A DNA stretch of 64,000 nt from Thiomicrospira sp. XS5 (GCF_001507555.1 NZ_LQBO01000001.1:1240001-1304000); one strand, 5' to 3'. Shown: positions 1 through 8,830, counted from the stretch's first letter. Numbers and translations are program-made. The notes: generated from the letters alone by a model not told the origin.

Positions 1-632
1 CGGGGTGTCACGGAAATTTCCACCGGGTCTTGAACGAAGCTTTGCGCCAGCTTGCGAATGTCGTTGGAGAAGGTCGCCGAAAATAATAGATTCTGGCGGT
101 CTTTTGGTAACAGGCGGGCAATGCGTTTTAGATCGTGAATGAAGCCCATGTCGAGCATCCGGTCGGCTTCGTCCAATACCAGTATTTCCAGTTGATCAAA
201 TTTCACCGCATTTTGGCTGTGTAAATCCAGCAGACGGCCGGGCGTGGCAATTAGAATATCCACGCCACCGCGCAGGCGCATCATTTGTGGATTGATTTTG
301 ACGCCGCCGAATACCACGGTGGATTTGAGCGGTAAATGTTGGCCGTAAGTGGCCACACTGTCGGCGACTTGCGCCGCCAGTTCGCGTGTGGGGGTCAAAA
401 TCAAAGCGCGCGCTTGGTTGGCTTTAGGAGACGGCCCTTTTGATAAGCGTTCCAATATCGGCAACGTAAAACCGGCGGTTTTGCCGGTGCCGGTTTGCGC
501 CGCAGCCATGACATCGCGGCCTTCCAATACGGCGGGAATCGCTTGTTGCTGAATTGGAGAAGGGGTTTCATAGCCTTGCTGTTGAATGGCGTCAAGAATG
601 GGGGTGGATAAACCAAGGGCGTTAAAGCTCAT
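1..632 (-). CDS. rhlE: DEAD-box ATP-dependent RNA helicase, RhlE-like (partial, C-terminus beyond window)
   Basis: Reading leftward from the ATG at 632, the translation opens [28 protein letters not shown]. It carries the Q-motif ([11 protein letters not shown]), Walker A (AAQTGTGKT), motif Ia (PTRELAAQV), motif Ib (TPGRLLDL), the DEAD box ([14 protein letters not shown]) and motif III (FSATF). These are the conserved motifs of RecA-like domain 1 of a DEAD-box helicase that unwinds RNA duplexes, for example in ribosome assembly. About 210 codons are present; the second RecA domain and tail lie outside the window. The MSFxxLGLS opening and the motif spacing resemble RhlE most. No strong Shine-Dalgarno is seen upstream. 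Confidence 0.88.
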   Translation of the reverse strand, partial: MSFNALGLSTPILDAIQQQGYETPSPIQQQAIPAVLEGRDVMAAAQTGTGKTAGFTLPILERLSKGPSPKANQARALILTPTRELAAQVADSVATYGQHLPLKSTVVFGGVKINPQMMRLRGGVDILIATPGRLLDLHSQNAVKFDQLEILVLDEADRMLDMGFIHDLKRIARLLPKDRQNLLFSATFSNDIRKLAQSFVQDPVEISVTP

Positions 633-823
633 AAAAGATGGATCTCGTAAAGGGTTGCGTAAGGCGTTGCTTCGGTCAAACAGAGTCAAACAGAAATGAA
701 TCGAGGCATCTGCATCGAAAGGGAACCTAGCTTACCTTAATTTGAGCAATAAAGCGATGTTTAGTTCTATTAAGGTTTAATTGAGAGGGCATTAAGTCAT
801 TGATTATCGAGAAGATACAAAAG

Positions 824-839
824 CCACCAGGCCTGGTGG
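824..839. repeat. Iterated palindrome, intergenic copy (CCACCAGGCCTGGTGG)
   Basis: A perfect 16-bp inverted repeat around the core CCAGGCCTGG (827-836). It is one of 14 exact cores in the window. Confidence 0.85.
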
Positions 840-876
840 AACGGTTAAGTGTTTCGGTGATGGGTTTCTGGCAGGC

Positions 877-911
877 ATAAAAAAACCGCTGGTTCGGGGG
901 AAGCCAGCGGT
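877..911 (-). terminator. Rho-independent terminator of yceI
   Basis: On the minus strand ACCGCTGG (911-904) pairs perfectly with CCAGCGGT (892-885), and a run of T follows. It lies about 50 bases past the yceI stop codon. Confidence 0.85.
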
Positions 912-962
912 AACGTCTTAGGAGACTCGGTATCGTTGTTTTGAGTATGGTTTTCGGGGTGC

Positions 963-1565
963 TTACTGACGAACGCCTTCCAGATTCAACTGGAAGTAGA
1001 CTTCCGTGGACGCCGGCCCCAGGTTATACGTAATGCCGTAATCCGCCAGTTTGATTAAGGTGGTTCCGGTGAACCCGGCACGGTAGCCGCCCCAAGGATC
1101 TTTACCTTCGCCGACTTTGCTGGCTTGGATTTCAATCGGTTTGGTGACACCGTGCAATGTGAGGTCACCTTTAACGGTCAGGGTTTTGTCGGCGTTTTCG
1201 GTGATGTCCGTACTGACGAAGGTCGCTTTCGGGAATTTCTTCACGTCCAGAAAGTCACCGCTGCGCAAGTGCTTGTCGCGCTCGGCATGGTTGGTGTTGA
1301 CACTGTCGGTGTCGATGCTGACATCCACTTTACTGTTGGATGGCTTTTCGGAATCGTACACGAAAGTGCCGCCAAACTGGTCGAAACGACCGGTCAACCA
1401 GCTGTAGCCCAAGTGCTGGATTTTAAAATTCACCGAGGCGTGCATGCCTTTGGTGTCGATTTGATAATTGGCCGGTGCAGCGACAGCCGTGGCCGATACT
1501 CCCAGAGCGGCAATGGAAAGGCCGGTGGCCAGGAAAGTGCGTTTAAGCCAAGTGAGGGTGTTCAT
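963..1565 (-). CDS. yceI: YceI family periplasmic protein
   Basis: A 200-aa protein with a clear Sec signal peptide (charged MNTLTWLKR, hydrophobic core, cleavage after about AVAA) followed by a YceI lipocalin-like domain (NYQIDTKGMHASVNFKIQHLGYSWLTGRFDQF; later GDLTLHGVTKPIEIQ and the GxxxTTxIKLxDYGI segment). YceI proteins are periplasmic beta-barrels that bind polyprenoid or other hydrophobic ligands. A strong AGGAG precedes the ATG. It lies 60 bp downstream of a cytochrome b561 gene on the same strand, a common YceI partner, so the two are probably one operon acting in membrane redox chemistry. It ends at a hairpin terminator. Confidence 0.93.
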   Translation of the reverse strand: MNTLTWLKRTFLATGLSIAALGVSATAVAAPANYQIDTKGMHASVNFKIQHLGYSWLTGRFDQFGGTFVYDSEKPSNSKVDVSIDTDSVNTNHAERDKHLRSGDFLDVKKFPKATFVSTDITENADKTLTVKGDLTLHGVTKPIEIQASKVGEGKDPWGGYRAGFTGTTLIKLADYGITYNLGPASTEVYFQLNLEGVRQ

Positions 1566-1625
1566 AAGGATTCTCCTTTCAATAGTGTTTTAAGATAACG
1601 TTGTGTTTGATGGTTCATAAAGTCG

Positions 1626-2180
1626 TTATTCGTCGGTGGCTTTCAGCATGCGTTTCAAGGTGACGTCTTTGTCGATGAAATGATGCTTCAGCGCCGCCAG
1701 CATGTGTACGCCTGCCAGTGCGATTAAGGTAACGGCAATCCAATAATGGAATTCGCCGGCGATATCGGCCTGGCTTTCAATGCCCAGCGGATAGGCCGGC
1801 ACGGTAAACCAGTTGAATACCTCAATGCCGTGGCCTTCCGCGGTGGAAATGAAATACCCGCTCACGCCCAAGGCAAACACCAGCAGGTACAACAATGCGT
1901 GGGCACTGTGAGCTGCGAAGGTGACGAACCGGGAATGATTGGCCGGTGGTTTTGGGGTTGGATTGCTCCAGCGCCACACCAGACGTAATACCATCAAGCC
2001 GACCAACAGCACACCGAGGCTTTTATGGATGGATGGGGCGTCGTGATACCAAGGGCTGTAAAAGCTCAGGTCCACCATCCACAGGCCGAGTGCAAACAAG
2101 CCGATGACGCCCACGGCAATCACCCAATGCAGTGCGATGCTGATCCAGCCATAGCCTGAAAAACTGTTGGTTAATTTCAT
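1626..2180 (-). CDS. cybB: Cytochrome b561 family protein
   Basis: A 184-aa integral membrane protein with four predicted transmembrane segments and the b561/Ni-hydrogenase-type cytochrome b pattern: ALHWVIAVGV with His near residue 18, SIHKSLGVLLVGLMVLRL with His near 52, AAHSAHALLYLL near 90 and HYWIAVTLIALAGVHMLAALKHHF near 145-165. These histidines would ligate two b hemes. It shuttles electrons between quinol and a periplasmic partner. It precedes yceI in the same direction and is divergent from a LysR regulator at 2315, which may control the pair. The precise donor and acceptor cannot be read from sequence. Confidence 0.9.
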   Translation of the reverse strand: MKLTNSFSGYGWISIALHWVIAVGVIGLFALGLWMVDLSFYSPWYHDAPSIHKSLGVLLVGLMVLRLVWRWSNPTPKPPANHSRFVTFAAHSAHALLYLLVFALGVSGYFISTAEGHGIEVFNWFTVPAYPLGIESQADIAGEFHYWIAVTLIALAGVHMLAALKHHFIDKDVTLKRMLKATDE

Positions 2181-2314
2181 GTGTCTGCCTTTGTGTCGGG
2201 TTCGTGTTTGTATGGCGTTTCAACGTTATGAATAGCGTACATTTTTGTTGTATGGTTTAGAATGGTTAAATAATAAAAAGACTTTTTCCAAATAAAGAAC
2301 AATCGAGCAGGCTT

Positions 2315-3256
2315 ATGAAAAACCGTCATGACAGTTTGGAAGGCATCAGCACCTTTGTGCAGGTGGTGGAATCCGGCAGTTTCACCGAAGCGGCGTCGGT
2401 GCTGGGGCATTCGGTGTCGTATATCAGTAAGGAAGTCACTCGCCTGGAAGAGCGGTTGGGCGCGCGTTTACTGAACCGCACCACCCGCAGTTTGAGTTTG
2501 ACCGACATCGGGCGGGTCTATTTCGAAAAAACACGCGGTATTTTGATGGAAGCGCGTGAAGCCGAAATGAGCATCGATACCTTGCAGCAAAAACCGGTGG
2601 GACGTTTGAAGGTGAGTTTACCGGCCAGTTTCGGTCAATCGCACCTGTTGCCGGTGGTGGCGGAGTATATGCAACGTTATCCGGACATTAAGCTGAATGT
2701 GGACTTCAGCAGTCGTCTGGTGGATTTGGCCGGCGAAGGCTTCGACTTGGCGGTACGGATGGGGGAGTCGAAAGACTCCAATCTGATCAGTCGAAAAATA
2801 TTGGCGTTTCGGATGATTACCGTGGCCACGCAAGCGTATCTGGACGCCCACGGCACGCCGCAACACCCGAATGATTTACGCACCCATCAGGCGGTGAAGT
2901 ATCTGTATAACCAGGTGCCGATTACCTGGGAATACCTGAATGAAAAAGGCGAGGTCATCAATGTCGATATCGGGCACATTGCCGAAACCAATAATCTGCA
3001 GATGCAACAGACGTTGGTCAGTGCCGGTGTCGGCATCGGGCGTTTGCCGGAATTTCTGTGTCAGCCCTTGATCGAGCAGGGCGAACTGGTTGAGGTGCTG
3101 ACCGAGTATGAGCTGCCGCCGCACGGGGTGTATGCGGTGTTTCCGCACCGTCATTACTTGTCGGCCAAGGTGCGGGCTTTCGTGGATTTATTGACGGAAC
3201 ATTTCAACTCGAAAGAGAACTCAAAAGGCAGAACGGGTACGACGAAACCGGCGTAA
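2315..3256 (+). CDS. LysR family transcriptional regulator
   Basis: 313 aa. An N-terminal winged helix-turn-helix (residues about 5-65; FTEAASVLGHSVSYISKEVTRLEERLGARLLNRTTRSLSLTDIG) is followed by a LysR substrate-binding domain (about 90-295). The family is the CrgA/YhaJ-like branch. Its orientation, divergent from cytochrome b561 and yceI with 134 bp between them, suggests it regulates those genes; this is inference from layout. The ligand is unknown. The gene converges on the epimerase gene, with an iterated palindrome copy in the 46-bp gap. Confidence 0.92.
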   Translation: MKNRHDSLEGISTFVQVVESGSFTEAASVLGHSVSYISKEVTRLEERLGARLLNRTTRSLSLTDIGRVYFEKTRGILMEAREAEMSIDTLQQKPVGRLKVSLPASFGQSHLLPVVAEYMQRYPDIKLNVDFSSRLVDLAGEGFDLAVRMGESKDSNLISRKILAFRMITVATQAYLDAHGTPQHPNDLRTHQAVKYLYNQVPITWEYLNEKGEVINVDIGHIAETNNLQMQQTLVSAGVGIGRLPEFLCQPLIEQGELVEVLTEYELPPHGVYAVFPHRHYLSAKVRAFVDLLTEHFNSKENSKGRTGTTKPA

Positions 3257-3282
3257 TCCGTTCTCGAGTGAAATGAACGTTA

Positions 3283-3300
3283 TGACCAGGCCTGGCGGTT
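3283..3300. repeat. Iterated palindrome copy in convergent gap
   Basis: Core CCAGGCCTGG at 3286-3295 lies between the 3' ends of the LysR gene (3256) and the epimerase gene (3303). A GCGGTTTTT tail follows, so it may help termination. Confidence 0.7.
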
Positions 3301-3302
3301 TT

Positions 3303-4160
3303 TCAGAAAAGGTTTTCAAGTGCCTTATCAAGCGTTGGGTATTGGAAACGGAATCCGGCTTTCGTCAATTGGGTGGGCACCACCGCTTGGCTGACGGTCA
3401 GCACCTGTGCGCCGTCGCCGAGCAGTAACCGCAGTTGCCAGCGGAAAACCGGCAACCAGAAAGGACGGTGTAGCCGGTGGGCCAATTGACGGCCGAATTC
3501 GGCTTGCGAGACCGGTTTCGGACTGGTGAGGTTGAAGGTGCCGTGCATCTCCGGATGGTCGAGCGCAAATAAAAATCCTTGCGTCAGGTCATCAATGTGC
3601 ACCCAGGAAAAACATTGTTGTCCACCGGCAATCGGGCCGCCCAGCCCCAGTTTAAACGCGGGCAGCATTTTCCCCAAAGCGCCGCCATGCGCCGCCAGCA
3701 CGACGCCGAACCGAAAGGTGACCAGTCGTTCTGGTGCGGCGAGTGGCTGGGTGGCTTTTTCCCAGGCCTGGACCAAATCGCCGAAAGCGTTCTGCGCGGC
3801 GTCGGTGTGCGATTCGTCCAATGGATGGTCGCAATCGGATTCCGGATAGAAACCGATGGCCGAAGCGGCGATGACCCGTTTTGGTGGTTCGTCCAGCGAT
3901 TGCAGCTCTTTGGCGAGGTGGTGGTTGAGATCCACCCGGCTTGTCCAAATGCGTTTTTGGTGGGCGGCGGTCCAACGTTGGCCGATATTGGCCCCGCTCA
4001 GTTGAATCAGACAATCGAGGCCATTGAGTTCGGCGGCCAAATCAAATCCGGGATCGAACGCCTCACGACCATAAACCTTGACGTCATGGCCATGCCGTTC
4101 GAGTTGCGGTTTCAGATAAGAACCGACCAGGCCGGTGCCCCCCAGAATAACGATGCGCAT
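3303..4160 (-). CDS. TIGR01777 family NAD(P)-binding epimerase-like protein (YfcH/SulA type)
   Basis: 285 aa, an extended short-chain dehydrogenase fold. The Rossmann motif GGTGLVGSYL is at residues 7-16. Family hallmarks follow: LDCLIQLSGANIGQRWTAAHQKRIWTSRV, ASAIGFYPE with the active-site Tyr region, FSWVHIDDL, NLTSPKPVSQAEF, and a C-terminal DUF1731-like segment. The substrate of this family is undefined. It begins 5 bp after the MsrAB stop codon on the same strand and has a GGAG Shine-Dalgarno inside that gap region, so it is the second gene of a two-gene operon. An internal exact CCAGGCCTGG (3762-3771) encodes part of VQAWEKA. Confidence 0.88.
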   Translation of the reverse strand: MRIVILGGTGLVGSYLKPQLERHGHDVKVYGREAFDPGFDLAAELNGLDCLIQLSGANIGQRWTAAHQKRIWTSRVDLNHHLAKELQSLDEPPKRVIAASAIGFYPESDCDHPLDESHTDAAQNAFGDLVQAWEKATQPLAAPERLVTFRFGVVLAAHGGALGKMLPAFKLGLGGPIAGGQQCFSWVHIDDLTQGFLFALDHPEMHGTFNLTSPKPVSQAEFGRQLAHRLHRPFWLPVFRWQLRLLLGDGAQVLTVSQAVVPTQLTKAGFRFQYPTLDKALENLF

Positions 4161-4165
4161 GCGGA

Positions 4166-5500
4166 TTACTCCGGGGTGTTCGAGCTGTTTTCCGGTGGGT
4201 CCGGCACGAATTTCAGCACATTGCCGTTGATGCAGTAGCGTTTATGGGCCGGCGGCGGGCCGTCGTTGAACACGTGGCCTAAGTGGATGCCGGAGCTGGC
4301 ACTGCGGACTTCAATGCGGTGCATGCCGTGGCTGAAATCTTCATGTTCGGTGATGGCGCCTTCCACCGGGTTGAAAAAGCTTGGCCACCCGGAACCGCTT
4401 TCGAATTTGGTATCGCTGCGGAACAGTGCGGCGCCGGTGATGGGATCCACAAAGGTACCGGGGCGTTTTTCATCGAGATGCGAACCGGTAAAGGCCTGTT
4501 CCGTGCCTTGCTCGAAGGCGATTCGGCGTTGTTCCGGCGTCAGCAAGCGGAAGCCGATCCATTTCCAGAAACGGGCCTTGTCACCGTTATAACCGGTGAA
4601 TCGCGATACCTCTTGGCCGTCTTCAAACAACACGATGGTCGGGGTGGCGAATAAGGTTTTTTCCAGTGTCCAACCTTCCGGCGGATTGGGGTTCAAGGTG
4701 GTGGTGACGTCCACATTGGCTTGCCAGTCGTCGAGGATTTCCGCTTTGAATTGTTTGCAGAAAGCGCAGTCTTCGGCCTCGAACACCACCAGCTGGCGCG
4801 TTTGATTCAAATCACTGCCTTGCAAGCGCGGGGCCGGCGGTTCGCTTTTCGGCATCGGCGACTTGCCGTCGCCGGGGTATTTCACGCCGGTGCCGCCCAG
4901 GCCGCAATAGCCATTGGGGTTTTTCTGCAAATAATCCTGATGGTATTCCTCGGCGGTAATGTAGTTGCGCAACGGCGCAATTTCGGTGGTGATTTTCGGG
5001 TAACCGGCTTGGGTCAGAGCGGTTTGGTAGGCCGCTTCGGTCTGTTTGGCGACCGCGGTTTGCGCGTCGTTATGGGTGTAGATGGCACTGCGGTAATTGG
5101 TGCCGACATCGTTGCCCTGGCGGTCGCCTTGGGTCGGATCGTGGTTTTCCCAAAAATGAATCAGAATGGTCTCCAAATCGACTGTTTGTGGGTCGAAGGT
5201 GACCTTGATGACTTCAGCATGATTGCGCTGGTCGGTTTTACCGTAACGGATTTCTTTTTCCAGGCCGAGCACGTCGTAATAACCGGCCTTTTCAGCATCC
5301 CCGCCGGCGTAGCCGCTTTCGACATCAACGACCCCGGGAATTTCACTCATGCGTTTTTCGGCGCCCCAGAAACAGCCCATTCCCAGAATGATGTAATCGG
5401 TGTTTTCGGCAGTTGGCGTGTTCATTTCCGGCTCCTTGGCACAAGCACTCGCCGACAGGGTTGCGGCGAGCGCCAGTAGGGTTAACAGTTTGCGTAACAT
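4166..5500 (-). CDS. msrAB: Lipoprotein methionine sulfoxide reductase, MsrA-thioredoxin-MsrB fusion
   Basis: 444 aa. Residues 1-20 look like a lipoprotein signal (LSASAC, Cys20). MsrA spans about 36-205 with catalytic GCFWG (42-46) and a C-terminal GYCGLGGTG with a likely resolving Cys199. A thioredoxin-like domain spans about 230-320 with CAFC at 245-248. MsrB spans about 325-435 with the catalytic RYCIN Cys423. The enzyme reduces both S- and R-methionine sulfoxide in envelope proteins. The MsrB half has only one cysteine: zinc-site and resolving cysteines are absent, so the internal CAFC domain may recycle it. This domain order differs from Neisseria PilB (Trx first). AAGGAA precedes the ATG, and the epimerase gene follows. 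Confidence 0.93.
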   Translation of the reverse strand: MLRKLLTLLALAATLSASACAKEPEMNTPTAENTDYIILGMGCFWGAEKRMSEIPGVVDVESGYAGGDAEKAGYYDVLGLEKEIRYGKTDQRNHAEVIKVTFDPQTVDLETILIHFWENHDPTQGDRQGNDVGTNYRSAIYTHNDAQTAVAKQTEAAYQTALTQAGYPKITTEIAPLRNYITAEEYHQDYLQKNPNGYCGLGGTGVKYPGDGKSPMPKSEPPAPRLQGSDLNQTRQLVVFEAEDCAFCKQFKAEILDDWQANVDVTTTLNPNPPEGWTLEKTLFATPTIVLFEDGQEVSRFTGYNGDKARFWKWIGFRLLTPEQRRIAFEQGTEQAFTGSHLDEKRPGTFVDPITGAALFRSDTKFESGSGWPSFFNPVEGAITEHEDFSHGMHRIEVRSASSGIHLGHVFNDGPPPAHKRYCINGNVLKFVPDPPENSSNTPE

Positions 5501-5598
5501 GGCGGTTCCTTTTTCGATATCCGTTTACTCATTAGACCGTGGAAAGCGTGAAATCTTTCCCCGGATTGCTTGAGGAACCCTGACGATGATGAATCGAT

Positions 5599-6147
5599 TT
5601 AACGTGAATCTTTTTGCAGCGTCGTTAAATCCTTTAATACGATGGCGACGTGGGCTTCCGGGTCGACATCACGATAAATTCTAACGATTTTTCCATTTGG
5701 GTTGATGATGAAACTGTGACGTTTCGCCAGTTTGAATAAAAAATAGTCGCCCAGCGAACCGTATTGTTCGGCCACTTTGCCGTCCGGATCGGACAGCAGG
5801 TTGAACGGCAGCTGGTGTTTTTCGGCAAAAGCTTGATGGCTGGCGGGGTCGTCCAGGCTGACACCGAGAATCACCGCCTGTTGTTTAATCAAGCGGTTGA
5901 TGTTGTCGCGAAAACTGCAGGCTTCGGTGGTGCAGCCGGGCGTGTCGTCCTTTGGATAAAAATACAAGACGACCCATTGGCCGCGATAATCCGATAAACG
6001 CACGGTGTCACCTTTTTGATTGGTTAAGGCGAAATCCGGTGCGCTTTCGCCAACGGCGAGTGACGCACTCCAGGCAAAAGAACTGAAGCAAAACGCCAAG
6101 CAAAGCGTTACCAGAGGTGTCCAGTAAAGCGCGAATCGTGGTGTCAT
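5599..6147 (-). CDS. bcp: Exported peroxiredoxin, Bcp/PrxQ type
   Basis: 182 aa. A hydrophobic N-terminus (residues about 6-28, cut near AWSA) is a likely signal peptide, followed by an AhpC/TSA domain: LAVGESAPDFALTNQKGDTVRLSDYRGQWVVLYFYPKDDTPGCTTEACSFRD. The peroxidatic Cys (PGCTTE) and a resolving Cys five residues later (EACSF) are the PrxQ pattern. It reduces hydroperoxides with thiols, here probably in the periplasm. Bcp is normally cytoplasmic, so the signal peptide is notable. AGAGG lies 8 bases before the ATG. It is about 100 bp upstream of msrAB on the same strand. Confidence 0.9.
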   Translation of the reverse strand: MTPRFALYWTPLVTLCLAFCFSSFAWSASLAVGESAPDFALTNQKGDTVRLSDYRGQWVVLYFYPKDDTPGCTTEACSFRDNINRLIKQQAVILGVSLDDPASHQAFAEKHQLPFNLLSDPDGKVAEQYGSLGDYFLFKLAKRHSFIINPNGKIVRIYRDVDPEAHVAIVLKDLTTLQKDSR

Positions 6148-6356
6148 CCGATGGCCTCTTTGTAATCGGTATGGATAAAGGTAAGTTCCATCTTACAGGT
6201 TCGGTGGCTGCTGTAAAGAGGCGAAATCGATCATGATGGCTTTAAGGTGTGATAATGGGTTTTTGTTTGCAGTGAAATAAAAGTTGTTATACTTAAAACC
6301 ATGAGCGATTTTAAGGGTTTGAAACGTTTTTCAATTTGAAATCAAAGGGTTTGGCG

Positions 6357-7859
6357 ATGATCAAAGCGAGGGTGAATCCCAATTCCGGATGGCATTGGGT
6401 GTATTATTGGGCCATTGCCTTGATCGGCGCGGGCGCCCTGTGTTTTCAGTTGTATGTGGGGGTTGAACAAACCGAAAAGCGTTTCGACCAGAAAATTCAA
6501 ACCCTGTCGGAAGGCGTGCGCGGTTCCTTTTACGATATGGAACGTCACCTGAAGGAAAGTTATAACTTTCTGTTATTGCACTATGGTCAAAACCCGCAAT
6601 TGACTGAGTTGGTTCACCCGCAAAACCGCCAGGCGCTCTACGATTTTCTCAAACCGGAATACGATGCGATGCGGCAGTTGCAACCGAATCTGTTTGTCAT
6701 GCATTTTATTGACCCCAATAATGTCACCATTCTACGGATGCACCGTCCTGAGTTCGCCGGTGACGATTTGACGGAAGTGCGCCCGATTGTGGCGGCCGTC
6801 AATCAAAACCGCAAGCAGGCCAGCGGCTTTGAAACCGGCCGCAACGGGTTTGCGTATCGCATCACCAGTCCGTTGTTTGACGCCGATAAACATTATCTCG
6901 GCGTATTGGAATTCGGGGTGCGCCCGGAATATTTCATCCATCGTCTGAATCATCAGTTTGCCATCAAATCGCAGGTACTGGTCAAGTCCGAGAAATTGCA
7001 GCCCTTGGAACACAAAGCAACGTATCCGATTGTCGGTGACTATTCAGTGGTTTATACCGATCCGATTTTCAACCATCTGCCCGTGGACGAAAACAAAGTT
7101 TCTCAACTGATACACCGGCATGATCGGACCTATCTGGTGGTGACCGGTGTGCATCTCGGGTCTTTTGATGGTGAGCCGGTCGCCAAGTTTCAGATGCTGG
7201 AAGACATCACCGACTTCTATCAAACCCATTTGCGAAACCTTTGGGGGCAAATCATTTTAGGCGGCTCGGCCTTGCTGGTGTTCCTGGTATTGCTGTATTT
7301 GATTTTGCGCAGTTACAGCCGACGCCTGGTAGCGACCTTGAATGAAATCGATGTGCTGCAACACAAAAACAAAGTGATCAAGCACGCCAGCGAAGTGGAT
7401 GAACTGACCAAGGCTTATAATCGCCGTTATTTCAATAAGCAGTTGTATTGGTTGATTCAACAGCTTGACCGTCGAGAGCCGGTGTCGATTTTGTTTTACG
7501 ACATTGACCATTTCAAGAAAATCAACGACACCCACGGTCATTTGGTGGGAGACGAGATTCTCAAAGGCTTGACGCGTTTTGTGCGCAACCATATTCGGTC
7601 CGACGACGATTTGATTCGGTGGGGCGGTGAAGAATTCGCGGTGATTCTGCGTAAGGTCGGGTTGCGTGAAGCGGTTGAAAAGGCCGAAGCCTTACGTCTC
7701 GGTGTTGAACAGATTACTTGGACGCATGACATTAAATTCACCATCAGCATCAGTGTGGTTCAACTGCACGCTCAGGACACACCTAAAGACGTGCAGGGGC
7801 AGTTGGACAAACTGCTGTATCAGGCCAAGCAATCCGGTCGTAATCGCGTCGAACACTGA
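6357..7859 (+). CDS. Membrane sensor diguanylate cyclase (Cache-like sensor, GGDEF)
   Basis: 500 aa from the ATG at 6357, which has AAAGGG at a good distance; an upstream TTG (6336) is less likely. A transmembrane helix near residues 13-33, a periplasmic sensor region of about 260 residues resembling a double-Cache fold (RMHRPEFAGDDLTEVRPIV, FEFGVRPEYFIH), and a second helix near 290-315 precede a GGDEF domain (about 340-498). The active site is GGEEF. An RxxD inhibitory site (RSDD) lies five residues upstream, so product feedback is expected. It makes cyclic-di-GMP from GTP in response to an extracellular signal that cannot be identified. It stands alone, convergent with the next gene. Confidence 0.92.
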   Translation: MIKARVNPNSGWHWVYYWAIALIGAGALCFQLYVGVEQTEKRFDQKIQTLSEGVRGSFYDMERHLKESYNFLLLHYGQNPQLTELVHPQNRQALYDFLKPEYDAMRQLQPNLFVMHFIDPNNVTILRMHRPEFAGDDLTEVRPIVAAVNQNRKQASGFETGRNGFAYRITSPLFDADKHYLGVLEFGVRPEYFIHRLNHQFAIKSQVLVKSEKLQPLEHKATYPIVGDYSVVYTDPIFNHLPVDENKVSQLIHRHDRTYLVVTGVHLGSFDGEPVAKFQMLEDITDFYQTHLRNLWGQIILGGSALLVFLVLLYLILRSYSRRLVATLNEIDVLQHKNKVIKHASEVDELTKAYNRRYFNKQLYWLIQQLDRREPVSILFYDIDHFKKINDTHGHLVGDEILKGLTRFVRNHIRSDDDLIRWGGEEFAVILRKVGLREAVEKAEALRLGVEQITWTHDIKFTISISVVQLHAQDTPKDVQGQLDKLLYQAKQSGRNRVEH

Positions 7860-7875
7860 GGCATTCTTTACAAGC

Positions 7876-8346
7876 TTACAAGCGTTTTTCCGTAGCGGTG
7901 ACATTGTTTTGATTGGTGTCTGTTTGGCTTAAACGTCGACCGTCGCGGGCATTCAATGTCATGAGATAAAAATTGACCAGGCCTGCGGTCAACTCCAGCA
8001 TTTGAACACCGTAAAACAGTTCGTCGAACTCGCCGACATCCGCTTTTTGGGCGAGAAACACCGCCGAGGGTAACAGAATCAGCAGGCCGTTCAATGCAAT
8101 GATGGGCATGCGTTTCAGTTTGCGGTCAACCAACGGATTAAGGCGACCGCAACTCAAGCGAAAACCGCTGATCCCGGCGGTGATGATTGACGGAATTAAA
8201 ATCGCCATGCCATAGAGAATAAACGTTTTGACGGCTTGAATGTCGGCCGGACTCCCCAGTGTTTCCGACACAAGGGTGCTGCTCCAAAAAATCAAAATTA
8301 AACACCAAGCCAAGCCGGCGCTGATAATGTGTATCCATCGTGTCAT
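7876..8346 (-). CDS. Hypothetical integral membrane protein in a MarR operon
   Basis: 156 aa from the ATG at 8346 (MTRWIHIISAGLAW), preceded by AAAGGAGC; longer starts are not supported. Four hydrophobic helices are visible (about residues 5-25, 42-65, 78-98, 108-125), with a polar C-terminus. I do not recognise a family. It lies 16 bp downstream of a MarR regulator on the same strand and would be co-transcribed, so it may be a regulated membrane factor or small transporter. An imperfect palindrome copy (GACCAGGCCTGC, from 7976) lies near its 3' end. Confidence 0.7.
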   Translation of the reverse strand: MTRWIHIISAGLAWCLILIFWSSTLVSETLGSPADIQAVKTFILYGMAILIPSIITAGISGFRLSCGRLNPLVDRKLKRMPIIALNGLLILLPSAVFLAQKADVGEFDELFYGVQMLELTAGLVNFYLMTLNARDGRRLSQTDTNQNNVTATEKRL

Positions 8347-8362
8347 GATGTGCTCCTTTCCG

Positions 8363-8812
8363 TTAACCTGGTGGTGTTTCATGTAAGTCTTTCAGTTTTT
8401 CCAATACCATGAGCGTTGTGTGCAGATCGGTTGCGGAAAATGCGTGCTCAATGTCTTCCAGGTGGGTATACCAACGGTTTTGTATTTGGTGATAACGCGC
8501 TTCGCCTTCGTCGGTGAGCCGGTAAAGCGGAGAACGCTTGTTCATAGGGTTGGGGTGCTTCTCTACCAGAGCTTCGGCTTCCAACAGGTTCAATTGTTTC
8601 AAAGCACCTTGGCGGGTGACGCCCATACTGTTCGCCATTTGCGGGGCCGTCATCGGATGGCCGGAAAATATCAAGGCACCCAGCATTTGCCAGCGCGCAC
8701 TGGTGAGATCGAATTGCCCGGTCAAACCGTCTCCCCAGTGAAGCAGTTGCCCGTTGGCGCGAAAAATCTGAATAACCGTATCGGTAATGAGCGTTTGTTT
8801 GCTGTTTGGCAT
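8363..8812 (-). CDS. MarR family transcriptional regulator
   Basis: 149 aa from the ATG at 8812, chosen because AGGAGG stands 6 bases upstream; the longer frame to 8899 has no such site. The winged helix-turn-helix is clear: LTSARWQMLGALIFSGHPMTAPQMANSMGVTRQGALKQLNLLEAEALVEKHPNPMNKRSPLYRLTDEGEARY, residues about 33-105. MarR dimers repress their own operon until a ligand is bound. An inverted repeat (8831-8871) overlaps a consensus-like promoter just upstream and is the obvious operator. It is the first gene of an operon with the membrane protein at 7876. Confidence 0.9.
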   Translation of the reverse strand: MPNSKQTLITDTVIQIFRANGQLLHWGDGLTGQFDLTSARWQMLGALIFSGHPMTAPQMANSMGVTRQGALKQLNLLEAEALVEKHPNPMNKRSPLYRLTDEGEARYHQIQNRWYTHLEDIEHAFSATDLHTTLMVLEKLKDLHETPPG

Positions 8813-8830
8813 GTGGCCTCCTGAATGCCA

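Larger units (their letters stand above)
633..962. other. Intergenic region between rhlE and yceI
   Basis: No convincing gene lies in these 330 bases. They hold the presumed rhlE promoter region (right-hand side, leftward), a 16-bp perfect palindrome centred at 831/832 (one of the iterated CCAGGCCTGG sites) and the yceI terminator near 885-911. Confidence 0.6.

Noticed and set aside
1125-1598. Open frames antisense to yceI and many long antisense frames elsewhere
   Set aside because: They are shadows of well-recognised genes and lack ribosome sites and family features.
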